This document shows positions 1 to 7,165 of a stretch of DNA of 48,823 nucleotides, piece after piece. Numbering within the stretch: position 1 is the stretch's first letter; every line of letters begins with the position of its first letter. The stretch comes from Arthrobacter sp. ES3-54. Its GTDB lineage: Bacteria > Actinomycetota > Actinomycetes > Actinomycetales > Micrococcaceae. Position numbers and translations under genes: made by a program. Where the stretch lies: NCBI RefSeq assembly GCF_029504395.1, contig NZ_JAQFIF010000021.1, positions 1-48,823 of the forward strand. Direction: 5' to 3'. The notes beneath the pieces are model-generated. The model ran no database searches. It was not told the DNA's origin and saw only the letters and a program-made list of their open reading frames with translations.

Positions 1-66
1 ACCAATTCAATACAATAAATTGGTATCAACAAACTTGGCACACTATTGAGTTCTCAAACAACAGAC
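1..66 (-). promoter_or_regulatory. Pre-16S rRNA leader (rRNA operon runs off the left edge)
   Basis: Read on the minus strand, this segment contains TTTGAGAACTCAATAGTG, a sequence typical of the precursor leader of actinobacterial rRNA operons. The last 24 bases form an inverted repeat (ACCAATT at 1-7 and AATTGGT at 18-24), which could be part of an rRNA processing stem. The 16S gene itself should start just beyond the left edge. No rRNA sequence is inside the window, so this rests on recognition of the leader and on the strong promoter upstream of it. Confidence 0.7.
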
Positions 67-121
67 ACACCCGGCACCACCACAACCACTCGGTCGAGGA
101 TCGCTCCGGAGCAACTTTTCA

Positions 122-150
122 AACTTACCCGAGTCCGGAACACTTTGCAA
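122..150 (-). promoter_or_regulatory. Putative rRNA operon promoter
   Basis: On the minus strand, TTGCAA (145-150) and TAAGTT (122-127) are separated by exactly 17 bases, a good match to a sigma-70-type -35/-10 pair. It lies about 55 bases upstream of the conserved leader motif, with transcription expected to start near 115. The position and the leader support an rRNA promoter. A second, weaker -10-like TAAATT lies at 236-241. The precise start site is not proven. Confidence 0.6.
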
Positions 151-295
151 ATCGGCGTTTCCGCGACCCACAAACCATCCGACCCGCCCCACCCGAACCC
201 GGAGCGCACAAAACGCCGACCAGATCCGGTCTTGAAATTTAGGGGATTGGCCGCCTCCGGTTCCCAGCTTTCCGCTGGTCTCCCTCTCGGCGACT

Positions 296-440
296 TAGAA
301 AACAATACACCCACCCACGCCCCACCGCAACTCCACCCCACACACCCGCCCCACCACCCCAAAACCCCGCCACCACAGGCCACAACCACCCACAACACAC
401 CCCAACACCCACCCCCACACCCCAACCCCGAACTATGCCG
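296..440. other. C-rich tract upstream of the rRNA promoter, with G-quadruplex potential on the minus strand
   Basis: About 130 bases are almost free of G on the plus strand and consist of short C runs separated by A or CA. On the minus strand, 400-429 reads as runs of 4, 4, 5, 3 and 4 Gs with loops of 2, 3, 1 and 4 bases, which meets the usual G-quadruplex rule. Open frames through the tract are low-complexity and on both strands, so I do not regard it as coding. It lies between the rpsN terminator and the rRNA promoter. Confidence 0.6.
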
Positions 441-541
441 TGCATCACCACAAACACCAACCCACCGCCGGCGACGCAGCACCGCGGCCGAACATCCGAC
501 CATCCACCCCGCCCCGGGCACCGCGCCCAGGCATTAAACGC

Positions 542-579
542 AAAAAGGGCCGGCAACCAAACGGTTGCCGGCCCTTTTT
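542..579 (-). terminator. Rho-independent terminator after rpsN, probably bidirectional
   Basis: A perfect 12-bp GC-rich stem (547-558 with 563-574) has a four-base loop and is flanked by five As on the left and five Ts on the right, extending the pairing to 17 bp. It lies 28 bases past the rpsN stop. The symmetry allows it to work in both directions. Confidence 0.9.
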
Positions 580-606
580 CAAGCCACTGGCTTCAGGACT
601 ACTGAA

Positions 607-912
607 TTACCAAGAAGACTTCGTGATACCCGGGAGCTCACCGCGGTGAGCCATGTCGCGGAAGCGAACACGGGAGATACCGAACTTCTGGAAGGTACCG
701 CGGGGACGGCCATCGATGATGTCGCGGTTACGCAGACGTACCGGCGAGGCGTTGCGGGGCAGCTTCTGCAGGCCGAGGCGAGCAGCTTCGCGTACTTCGT
801 CGGTTGAGTTGGGATCAACCAGAGCCTTCTTCAGTTCGAGGCGCTTTGCAGCGTAACGCTCGACGATGACTTTACGCTGTTCGTTCTTAGCGATCATTGA
901 CTTCTTAGCCAT
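607..912 (-). CDS. rpsN: 30S ribosomal protein S14, zinc-free long form
   Basis: The 101-residue product is ribosomal protein S14 (uS14) of the small subunit head. The conserved C-terminal half is clear, including RNRDIIDGRPRG and FGISRVRFRDMA. It is the long form and has no cysteines, so it lacks the zinc ribbon of the short form. It is the last gene of rpmB-rpmG-rpsN: its ATG lies 4 bases after the rpmG stop, and a strong hairpin terminator follows. In other actinobacteria, cysteine-free paralogues in this arrangement are often repressed by Zur. I could not find a convincing Zur box here. Confidence 0.95.
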   Translation of the reverse strand: MAKKSMIAKNEQRKVIVERYAAKRLELKKALVDPNSTDEVREAARLGLQKLPRNASPVRLRNRDIIDGRPRGTFQKFGISRVRFRDMAHRGELPGITKSSW

Positions 913-916
913 GTGT

Positions 917-1084
917 TTAGCGCTCCTCTCGGAATTCGACGTGCTGGCGGATTTTGGGGTCGTACTTCTTCAGAACCAGGCGGTCCGGGTCGTTACGACG
1001 GTTCTTGCGCGTCACGTAGGTGTAACCCGTGCCCGCGGTCGACTTCAGCTTGATGATCGGACGTACGTCCTTATCCTTTGCCAT
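917..1084 (-). CDS. rpmG: 50S ribosomal protein L33, cysteine-free
   Basis: This 55-residue gene was found by reading the gap between its neighbours. The product starts MAKDKDVRPIIKLKSTAGTG and contains YVTRKNRRNDPDRL and LKKYDPK, the L33 (bL33) signature. The CxxC pairs of the zinc-binding form are absent. Its ATG shares one base with the rpmB stop (TAATG), so the two are translationally coupled, and rpsN follows after 4 bases. Confidence 0.95.
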   Translation of the reverse strand: MAKDKDVRPIIKLKSTAGTGYTYVTRKNRRNDPDRLVLKKYDPKIRQHVEFREER

Positions 1085-1320
1085 TAGAGCTTCACTCCTC
1101 GTGCCAGGATGGCGGCGACGACTACGTCAATGCCGCGTACGTCGATGGTCTTGATGCCACGAGCAGAGACCTGCAGCGTGACGTTACGGCGCAGGGACGG
1201 AACCCAGTAGCGCTTCTTCTGGATGTTCGGGTCGAACCGGCGCTTGTTGCGACGGTGCGAGTGCGAAATGCTGTGTCCAAAGCCCGGCTCGGCTCCGGTC
1301 ACCTGGCAGTGTGCTGCCAT
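1084..1320 (-). CDS. rpmB: 50S ribosomal protein L28
   Basis: The 78-residue product is L28 (bL28). It begins MAAHCQVTGAEPGFGHSISH and carries SHRRNKRRFDPNIQ and the C-terminal RGIKTIDVRGID. I chose the ATG at 1320 rather than an earlier in-frame start because GAGGAG lies just upstream and the family begins here. One cysteine remains, without the partner cysteines of the zinc-binding form. It is the first gene of the rpmB-rpmG-rpsN operon. Confidence 0.95.
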   Translation of the reverse strand: MAAHCQVTGAEPGFGHSISHSHRRNKRRFDPNIQKKRYWVPSLRRNVTLQVSARGIKTIDVRGIDVVVAAILARGVKL

Positions 1321-1823
1321 GACGACTCTCCTCAAAAATATATGAAACGGCTAACGGAGTTCCCGTTGACCGTGCGTTAGGCGGCGTCCGCATCCGGCTC
1401 CCACCCCCAATCACCGGTTCCGCGGGATTCAGGCAGACGGCACAAACCGTCTGGTTCCTCACTGCGGCGAAGATTGTAGGCCACGGGCACCTGGCGCTGA
1501 CGGTCCTTTGGACAGCCATTGCGAAGTGCCGGGGTGCTGGGCGAATACAGGAATGCGCGCAACTTGAGCCCCTAACTACCGGCCTCCAAGACCGTCGATT
1601 TCTCAGACGATTCCTGCCAACCGGAGCAATTGCGCACGCTCCGCGCCACCTAGCGCCTACCAAGTCTACGAGTTCGGCGATTTAAAGACCAATCCGTCGC
1701 CGAATGGTGTATAGGGCCGCGGCCATCAGCCAGTCTGGGCGGAGGGACGGGCACCTCCGAGGTCATATGCCCGACGAAGCGTTTTCACAGCCAAATGATA
1801 GGCGGCGAGGCGATTCTGGGTCC
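1321..1823. other. Intergenic region upstream of rpmB and the reductase operon
   Basis: I see no convincing gene. On the minus strand toward rpmB there is a -10-like TACAAT (1473-1478), a leader hairpin (CAGACGG 1434-1440 with CCGTCTG 1447-1453, six-base loop) and a small inverted repeat AACGG/CCGTT (1353-1367). The -35 for the TACAAT is poor. A 61-codon minus-strand frame at 1377-1562 resembles no family I recognise. The right half must contain the plus-strand promoter of the reductase operon, which I could not place. Confidence 0.4.
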
Positions 1824-3266
1824 ATGAACACACAACTTCTGACGAGCCGTCCCGAGGTTCGCCGCGGCTCCCGTGGCGCTGTGAACCCCTTCAGTGGGCA
1901 GCACCGGCGGCGGTTGCTGAGAGCGGATGTGCTGACCGTCCTTTTCTGGGCGTCCCTGGCGGGCGCCGTCGCTTTGTGGCTGGCCGACGGCGGGATGGCC
2001 GGCTTCTCGACTCCGGCCGGTTCCTTCACCGCGCTGGGGATTGTGGCCGGCCTCGCTGGCATGGACCTGGTGCTTCTCATGCTGCTATTGGCGGCCCGCA
2101 TCCCGCTTATCGACCACACAGTCGGCCACGACCGCGCCCTCGAGTTCCACCGCAAGCTGGGAAAACCTGCCTTGTACCTCCTGCTCGCGCACGGGATCCT
2201 GATTGCGATCGGCTACGGCATGGCCGAAGGGCTGGATCCTGTCAGCGAGGCAGTTGCGCTGTGGGTCCTGGTGCCGGACATGTGGCTGGCCTACATATCC
2301 TTGGTCCTGTTCATCGCCGTCGTCGTCACCTCGCTGGTGGCCGTCCGACGTCGGTTCCCATACGAGTTCTGGTACGCCGTCCACCTCCTGACGTACGCGG
2401 CGGTCCTGACCGCGCTCCCCCACCAGTTCAGTGTGGGCGGCCTCTTTGCCGAGGGCACCTGGCAGCGCTGGTACTGGCTGGCACTGTGCATCGCCACCGG
2501 CGCCGCCCTGCTCTACTACCGCGTGGCCCAGCCGCTGGTGGCAACGTTCAGGCACCAGCTGACCGTCAGGCGGGTGGTGCGGGTGGCCCCCGGGGTGGTG
2601 AGCATCGAGATGTCCGGCCTTGGCCTGGACCAGTTGGCAGGCAGCGGTGGCCGGTTCTTCATCTGGCGGTTCCTGGCTCCCGGACTGTGGTGGCACCCGC
2701 ATCCGTTCAGCCTGTCCGCCGATCCCGTCAGTTTCGACGCCGCCGGCCAGGGCACGCTGAGGATCACGGTCCGCAACCTGGGCCGGGGTTCGGCCCAGCT
2801 AGCAGCGCTGAAGCCCGGCACCAAGGTGGCGCTGGAGGGTCCGTACGGGCTGTTCAGCACGGCCGCGAGGAGCCGCAGCCACGTGGTGATGGTCGGTGCC
2901 GGGATTGGCATCACCCCGATCCGCGCCCTGCTGGAGAGCACGCCGTTCCAGCCCGGGAACGCTACCGTCATTCTCCGCGGCCACAGCGAATCCGAGCTCT
3001 ACCTGGGCGAGGAAATCCTCAGCCTCTGCCAGCAGCGCGGAGCCACACTCTTCCACCTGACCGGCTCCCGCCCGGCCGGCGTCCGGACCTGGCTGCCGGA
3101 GACCTCCGCGCGTGCCGGCCACCGGCTGGCCAGTTATGACCCGAACGTCGCCGATGCTGACGTGTACGTCTGCGGCCCCGCCGCCTGGGCGCAAAGCGTG
3201 CTTGAGGACGCCCGCGCCGCCAGCGTCCGGGAAGACCAACTCCACTACGAAAGGTTCGACTGGTGA
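1824..3266 (+). CDS. Ferric-reductase-like transmembrane flavocytochrome
   Basis: This is a membrane oxidoreductase of about 480 residues. The N-terminal half has about six hydrophobic segments with histidines in positions expected for heme ligation (ferric reductase-like transmembrane domain). The C-terminal half is a ferredoxin-reductase-type FAD and NAD(P)H module, with HPFSLS for FAD, VGAGIGITPIRALL for the nucleotide, and a terminal VCGPAAW. It should pass electrons from cytoplasmic NAD(P)H across the membrane. I chose the ATG at 1824; in-frame ATGs at 1704 and 1770 would add a tail that looks non-coding. Its stop overlaps the GTG of the FMN-binding gene, and ApbE follows, so the probable acceptor is the extracytoplasmic flavin protein. 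Iron, quinone or another terminal acceptor cannot be told apart from sequence. Confidence 0.85.
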   Translation: MNTQLLTSRPEVRRGSRGAVNPFSGQHRRRLLRADVLTVLFWASLAGAVALWLADGGMAGFSTPAGSFTALGIVAGLAGMDLVLLMLLLAARIPLIDHTVGHDRALEFHRKLGKPALYLLLAHGILIAIGYGMAEGLDPVSEAVALWVLVPDMWLAYISLVLFIAVVVTSLVAVRRRFPYEFWYAVHLLTYAAVLTALPHQFSVGGLFAEGTWQRWYWLALCIATGAALLYYRVAQPLVATFRHQLTVRRVVRVAPGVVSIEMSGLGLDQLAGSGGRFFIWRFLAPGLWWHPHPFSLSADPVSFDAAGQGTLRITVRNLGRGSAQLAALKPGTKVALEGPYGLFSTAARSRSHVVMVGAGIGITPIRALLESTPFQPGNATVILRGHSESELYLGEEILSLCQQRGATLFHLTGSRPAGVRTWLPETSARAGHRLASYDPNVADADVYVCGPAAWAQSVLEDARAASVREDQLHYERFDW

Positions 3267-3775
3267 GAACGCGCGCAGCAGTTTCAGCAGCCCTGGCCTC
3301 CGCCGGCATCCTCATTGCAGGCTGGCAGTCGGGCGTCCACATAGCCGATTCCAGCAGCGCCGTCGCAAGCGCGGCGACCGGGACCGCCGGCTCCACCGGC
3401 ATGGGAACGGGCACGGGCACGGGCACGGACGACTCCACGGCTTCGTCCGGTTCGTCGGGCGCCGGCACCACGGGCGCCGCGGGGGCCTCGGCCAAGGCCG
3501 TCGGGACCTACGCCGGCTCGGTGGTCCAAACCCGGTTCGGCTCCGTCCAGGTCCAGATCACCGTGCAGGCTGGAAAGATCACCGATGTCACGGCGCTCCA
3601 GCTGACCGATGCTGAACGCAAGTCCGTACAAATCAGTAACCGGGCGGCACCGCTCCTGCGCGATGAGGTGCTCCAATCCCAATCCGCGGATGTGCAGACC
3701 ATCAGCGGTGCCACGGTGACTTCCGACGCGTACTTGAACTCCCTTCAGGCGGCCCTCGATGCAGCCAACCTCTGA
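3263..3775 (+). CDS. Secreted or membrane-anchored FMN-binding domain protein
   Basis: The 170-residue protein has an N-terminal hydrophobic export segment (residues 6-20), a Gly/Ser/Thr-rich linker (about 40-75) with a short MGTGTGTGT repeat, and a C-terminal FMN_bind domain. The motif SGAT (148-151) matches the site where ApbE attaches FMN to threonine, so T151 is the probable acceptor. It starts with GTG overlapping the reductase stop (GTGA), and its 3' end overlaps apbE by 17 bases. The tight packing supports one function: a covalently flavinylated electron carrier outside the membrane. The FMN link is inferred from family knowledge. Confidence 0.85.
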   Translation: MRTRAAVSAALASAGILIAGWQSGVHIADSSSAVASAATGTAGSTGMGTGTGTGTDDSTASSGSSGAGTTGAAGASAKAVGTYAGSVVQTRFGSVQVQITVQAGKITDVTALQLTDAERKSVQISNRAAPLLRDEVLQSQSADVQTISGATVTSDAYLNSLQAALDAANL

Positions 3776-4583
3776 GCTGGCCGGTTCGGTTCTCAAGGCC
3801 CGGACGTTTGGCTCCATGGGCACCGTCATCAGCCTGACCGTTCCTGCCAGAGCCTTGGGAACAGCGGCCGTCCCGGGAACAGCGGGCGGCGGCGAGCGCG
3901 AGCTCGACGCCGCAGCCGCCGCCGTCGAACGGGTGTTTGCCCGCGCGGATGAGACTTTCAGCCTGTACCGTCCCGATTCCGAGGCCAGCCGGCTGGCGCG
4001 CGGGGAGCTTTCCCTCCGGGCCGCATCCGCCGGGATGCGGGACCGCTACGCGGACGCGCTCAGCTGGCGGCTCATGACGGAGGGCGCGTTCTCCCCGGAG
4101 CGGCCCGACGGCGTGCTGGACCTTTCCGGGATCATCAAGGGCTACGCGATCGGGCAGGCCGGTGCGGCGCTGCGGAGCCGGGGGATCACTGACTGGTGCC
4201 TGAATGCCGGCGGCGACGTGCTGGTGATGGGCTCGCCCGTGCCGGGCAGCGGAGCCGCGTGGGCGGCCGGGGTGGTTGACCCGCTGGACCGCTCGGCACT
4301 GCTTTCCGCCTACGGGCTGGGCGGGCCCGGCACCCGGTGGGCCCTTGCGACGTCGGGCTCGGCGGAGCGGGGTGACCACATCTGGACTGCGGGCTCCCGC
4401 GGCGTCGAGTTCGCCCAGGTCTCCGTGGCCGCGGCAGACATTGTCACGGCCGATGTGCTTGCGACGGCGATCGTTGCGGGCGGAACCGCGATGCTGCACC
4501 GGGCCACAGACGGCTGGGACATCGATGTGCTCGTCGTGCGCCGCACCGGGGAACTGCTCGCGACGCCGGGATTCCGCGCGTAG
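3759..4583 (+). CDS. apbE: FAD:protein FMN transferase
   Basis: The 274-residue product is ApbE. This Mg-dependent enzyme transfers FMN from FAD to a threonine of the partner protein. Visible family features are FGSMGTVISL near the start, FSLYRPDSEASRL, LDLSGIIKGYAIGQA, LNAGGDVLVMG and the C-terminal AADIVTADVLATAI with its conserved metal-site residues. No clear lipoprotein or Tat signal is seen, so the site of action (cytoplasmic or exported) is open. It overlaps the FMN-binding gene and closes the three-gene operon. The likely substrate is the protein encoded just upstream. Confidence 0.9.
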   Translation: MQPTSELAGSVLKARTFGSMGTVISLTVPARALGTAAVPGTAGGGERELDAAAAAVERVFARADETFSLYRPDSEASRLARGELSLRAASAGMRDRYADALSWRLMTEGAFSPERPDGVLDLSGIIKGYAIGQAGAALRSRGITDWCLNAGGDVLVMGSPVPGSGAAWAAGVVDPLDRSALLSAYGLGGPGTRWALATSGSAERGDHIWTAGSRGVEFAQVSVAAADIVTADVLATAIVAGGTAMLHRATDGWDIDVLVVRRTGELLATPGFRA

Positions 4584-4592
4584 GTTGCCGTG

Positions 4593-5354
4593 CTAGAGGT
4601 GGGTCAGCTGGCCGTACTTCGGCTCCAGGCCGTCGCCGGACGACTTGCCGGTGACGCGCCGGACAACCCACGGGCCAGCGAATTCGCGGACCCATCGGGC
4701 ATTCGCACGGAGGGCGTCCACTCGGCTCAGCTCAGGGACCGGGGTCATGGGCGGGACGTCTATCGAGTGCTCGTGAGCCAGGACCGTGAGGACGCGCTTG
4801 GCCATGTTCGCGTGGCCGGCGGCGGACATGTGCATCCGGTCGGTGGCCCACATGCCCCAGTCGTAGTACTCGCTGAAACGCCAGTAGTCGACCAGCAGGG
4901 CACCGTGGTCTCCGGCGATGCCGCGAACCAGTTCGTTGTAGATGGCCGTGCGGCCGCGCATGGTGCCGAAAATCTTGGAGCCCCGCGCGTCGAAGCCGGT
5001 GAACATCACCACAGTGGCGCCGGTGGCCGTGAGCTTGCGGATCCCGGCGTCGTATTCGGCCAGCAAGTCATCGATGTCGACCTTGGGCCGGAGGATGTCG
5101 TTGGCGCCGGCGTAGATGCTGACCACAGTGGGTTTGAGTGCGACGGCGGCATCCACCTGTTCGGCCATGATCTGGCGGAGTTTCCTGCCGCGGATGGCAA
5201 GGTTCGCGTACCCGAAGCCCGGGTCGGCCGCGCCGAGCCCCTCTGCCACCCGGTCCGCCCAGCCCCGGACGCCGTTGGGCCGGGTGGGGTCGTCGTCGCC
5301 GACGCCTTCCGTAAAGGAGTCTCCAAGGGCTACATAGCGGGACGTGAAATCCAT
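4593..5354 (-). CDS. SGNH/GDSL-family hydrolase (copy 1)
   Basis: The 253-residue protein has the SGNH blocks: GDSFTEG with the nucleophilic serine near residue 13, a glycine block around NLAIRGRKLR, GANDI, and a C-terminal DRMHMSAAGH with the catalytic Asp and His. No signal peptide is visible, so a cytoplasmic esterase or acyl hydrolase is likely; the substrate is unknown. It converges on apbE with only 9 bases between stops. A close paralogue lies at 6311-7165. Confidence 0.9.
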   Translation of the reverse strand: MDFTSRYVALGDSFTEGVGDDDPTRPNGVRGWADRVAEGLGAADPGFGYANLAIRGRKLRQIMAEQVDAAVALKPTVVSIYAGANDILRPKVDIDDLLAEYDAGIRKLTATGATVVMFTGFDARGSKIFGTMRGRTAIYNELVRGIAGDHGALLVDYWRFSEYYDWGMWATDRMHMSAAGHANMAKRVLTVLAHEHSIDVPPMTPVPELSRVDALRANARWVREFAGPWVVRRVTGKSSGDGLEPKYGQLTHL

Positions 5355-5428
5355 GGGTCAAGTCTGCCAGCAGTTGCCGCGAGCAACAAAGACAGGATGC
5401 CCGACGGCGGCGCATTCAGCTTTGGTGC

Positions 5429-5908
5429 TTAGGTGTCCCGCAGGATCCAGTGGTCATCATCGAGGCGGGCCACGATTTTTTCGCCGATCCGGGCCAGGTC
5501 CGCGACGTCCTGCGGGCTCAAGGCGTCGAGGAACAGTGACCGGACCGCCTCCACGTGGCCAGGGGCAAGCTTCACGATCGTCTCCATGCCAACATCGGTC
5601 AGGTGCGCCGTGGTGACGCGGGCATCGCCGGGGTGCGGCCGCCGCTCAAGCCAGCCGCGGTTCTGCAGCTTGGTGACCACGTGGGAGAGCCGGGACAGGG
5701 AAGCGCTCGTGCGCGCCGCGAGCTCACTCATGGGCAGGAAACGACCCTCGGTCTCCGAAAGCATCGCCAGCACGTTGTAGTCGAACAGGGAAAGCTTGCC
5801 CGCGGCATGGAGCTGGGTGTCCAGGGCGGCCGGCAGCATGGTGTTGATGCTGAGCTGGGCAAGCCAGGCCCGGCGTTCGTCGGCGTTGAGCCAGCGGGGT
5901 TCGGTCAT
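5429..5908 (-). CDS. MarR-family transcriptional regulator
   Basis: The 159-residue protein has the MarR winged helix-turn-helix: the recognition region LAARTSASLSRLSHVVTKLQ (about 80-100) is followed by the wing RRPHPGDARVTTAHLTDVG. Such proteins usually repress neighbouring genes and respond to small ligands. It is divergent from the YciI gene at 6012, and a TTGA-N4-TCAA palindrome lies between them near its own -35, suggesting autoregulation. Ligand unknown. Confidence 0.9.
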   Translation of the reverse strand: MTEPRWLNADERRAWLAQLSINTMLPAALDTQLHAAGKLSLFDYNVLAMLSETEGRFLPMSELAARTSASLSRLSHVVTKLQNRGWLERRPHPGDARVTTAHLTDVGMETIVKLAPGHVEAVRSLFLDALSPQDVADLARIGEKIVARLDDDHWILRDT

Positions 5909-5915
5909 GGCTACA

Positions 5916-5946
5916 TTCTAGGAGACTGGAAGCTTGACGATTCAAC
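5916..5946 (-). promoter_or_regulatory. Putative marR promoter with overlapping operator
   Basis: On the minus strand, TTGAAT (5941-5946) and TAGAAT (5916-5921) form a possible -35/-10 pair, though the 19-base spacer is long. The -35 is inside the palindrome TTGACGATTCAA (5935-5946). The -10 is only a few bases from the marR ATG, so the transcript would be nearly leaderless. This is a plausible autoregulation site but not proven. Confidence 0.4.
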
Positions 5947-6011
5947 TTCAGGCCGGGGAATTCCAGAAAAGTTCCCGCCTGCCCGCAGCCGGGTACCGGT
6001 AGGCTGGCCGG

Positions 6012-6299
6012 ATGTACGTAGTCTCCCTGACATACAAGGTCCCCGACGACATCGTGGAGTTCCATCTCTCGGCGCACGTCACGTGGCTGCAGGCGGCCTT
6101 CGACGAGGGCGTCTTCATGGTCGCGGGGCGCAAAATCCCCCGCACCGGTGGCCTGTTGCTCTCCAACGCGGACCGGGCCAGCCTTGACGCCGCCCTAGCC
6201 GAGGACCCGTTCTACGTCAATGGTGTGGCTGATTTCGAGGTCATGGAGTTCCATGCCAACAGGGTGGCTCCGGGCTACGAAAACCTGCTGGACAGCTGA
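6012..6299 (+). CDS. YciI-family protein
   Basis: The 95-residue product has the compact YciI (YCII) fold, related to dimeric alpha-beta barrels. It begins MYVVSLTYKVPDDIVEFHLSAH; the conserved histidine and the later FMVAGRKIP and DPFYVNGVADFEVMEF are typical. Members act as small enzymes or binding modules, often with unknown substrates. It is divergent from marR and converges on the second SGNH hydrolase, 11 bases away. Confidence 0.85.
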   Translation: MYVVSLTYKVPDDIVEFHLSAHVTWLQAAFDEGVFMVAGRKIPRTGGLLLSNADRASLDAALAEDPFYVNGVADFEVMEFHANRVAPGYENLLDS

Positions 6300-6310
6300 G
6301 TCCCTGGCGG

Positions 6311-7165
6311 CTACCCGGCGCCGGACTGGCCCCCGGCGCGTTGATTCTGCAGTAGCTTCTTCAGGCCGCCCTTGCGCGGGACCCTCACGGGTTCGGGCCA
6401 GCGCGGCCGGAGCTGATCGCCGAGGGTGACGCCGCGGAGTTTGCGTCCGAACAGGGGCAGCACCCAGTCGTGGACCCAGCGGCGCTGCCGGCGTTCCCAC
6501 TCCCGCAGGCCCGGTTTCACCGGCGGCTCCCACTCCTTGGGCTTGATCTTGTGGGGCACGCCGAGGTGGTCCAGGACCTGTGAGGCAAGGTATTTGTGGC
6601 CTGCCTTGGACATATGCAGCCGGTCCGAATCCCACATCCGTGGGTCATGGAATGCGTCGAAGCGCCAGTAGTCCACCAGCACCGCGCCGTAGCGGCCGGC
6701 GATCTCGCGGACCCGCCGGTTGTAGAAGGCGTTGCGTTTCTTCAGCGGCTCCAGCAGCGCGGAGACCTTGACGTCGAAGCCGGTGAACAGCACCAGCGTC
6801 GCCCCCGTGCCGGCCAGCGCAGCCACCACGGACTCGTAGTCCTCCATGAGGGTGCCGATGTCCGTGCCAAAATCCAGGATGTCGTTGCCCCCCGCGTACA
6901 GGGTGACGAGCGTCGGCTCCATGGCCAAGGCAGGACCGAGCTGCTCACCGATGATGTGGCGCAGCCGCTTGCTGCGGATGGCCAGATTGGCGTATTCCCA
7001 CCCCGGCTGCGCTTTGGCCAGCTTCTCCGCAACCCGGTCCGCCCAGCCCCGCACACCGTTCGGGAGCCGGGGAGCGTAGTCCCCCACACCCTCGGTGAAG
7101 GAATCCCCCAAGGCAACAAAGACCCGCCGCCCACCCCGATCCGGAAGCAAAGGAAATGAACCCAC
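6311..7165 (-). CDS. SGNH/GDSL-family hydrolase (copy 2)
   Basis: The 284-residue protein is a paralogue of the product of 4593-5354. Both contain GDSFTEGVGD, PNGVRGWADRVAE, the ANLAIR block, AGANDI/AGGNDI, VDYWRF and a C-terminal DRxHMSxAGH. This copy has a longer basic C-terminal tail. The GTG start at 7165 has a weak ribosome site, so translation could begin slightly later. Substrate unknown, probably an ester or acyl group. Confidence 0.88.
   Translation of the reverse strand: MGSFPLLPDRGGRRVFVALGDSFTEGVGDYAPRLPNGVRGWADRVAEKLAKAQPGWEYANLAIRSKRLRHIIGEQLGPALAMEPTLVTLYAGGNDILDFGTDIGTLMEDYESVVAALAGTGATLVLFTGFDVKVSALLEPLKKRNAFYNRRVREIAGRYGAVLVDYWRFDAFHDPRMWDSDRLHMSKAGHKYLASQVLDHLGVPHKIKPKEWEPPVKPGLREWERRQRRWVHDWVLPLFGRKLRGVTLGDQLRPRWPEPVRVPRKGGLKKLLQNQRAGGQSGAG

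Noticed and set aside
46..649. Several open frames of 69-163 codons on both strands
   Set aside because: They arise from the low-complexity C-rich tract and run through an rRNA promoter and a terminator. No ribosome site or family similarity is visible.
1377..1562. 61-codon minus-strand frame upstream of rpmB
   Set aside because: No recognised similarity, no good ribosome site, and it covers a leader hairpin and possible -10. I treat it as leader sequence, though a small protein cannot be fully excluded.
1976..3139. Long plus-strand frame of 387 codons inside the reductase gene
   Set aside because: It is a shifted-frame shadow rich in Arg, Pro and Gly, as expected in high-GC coding DNA. The reductase frame has clear motifs.
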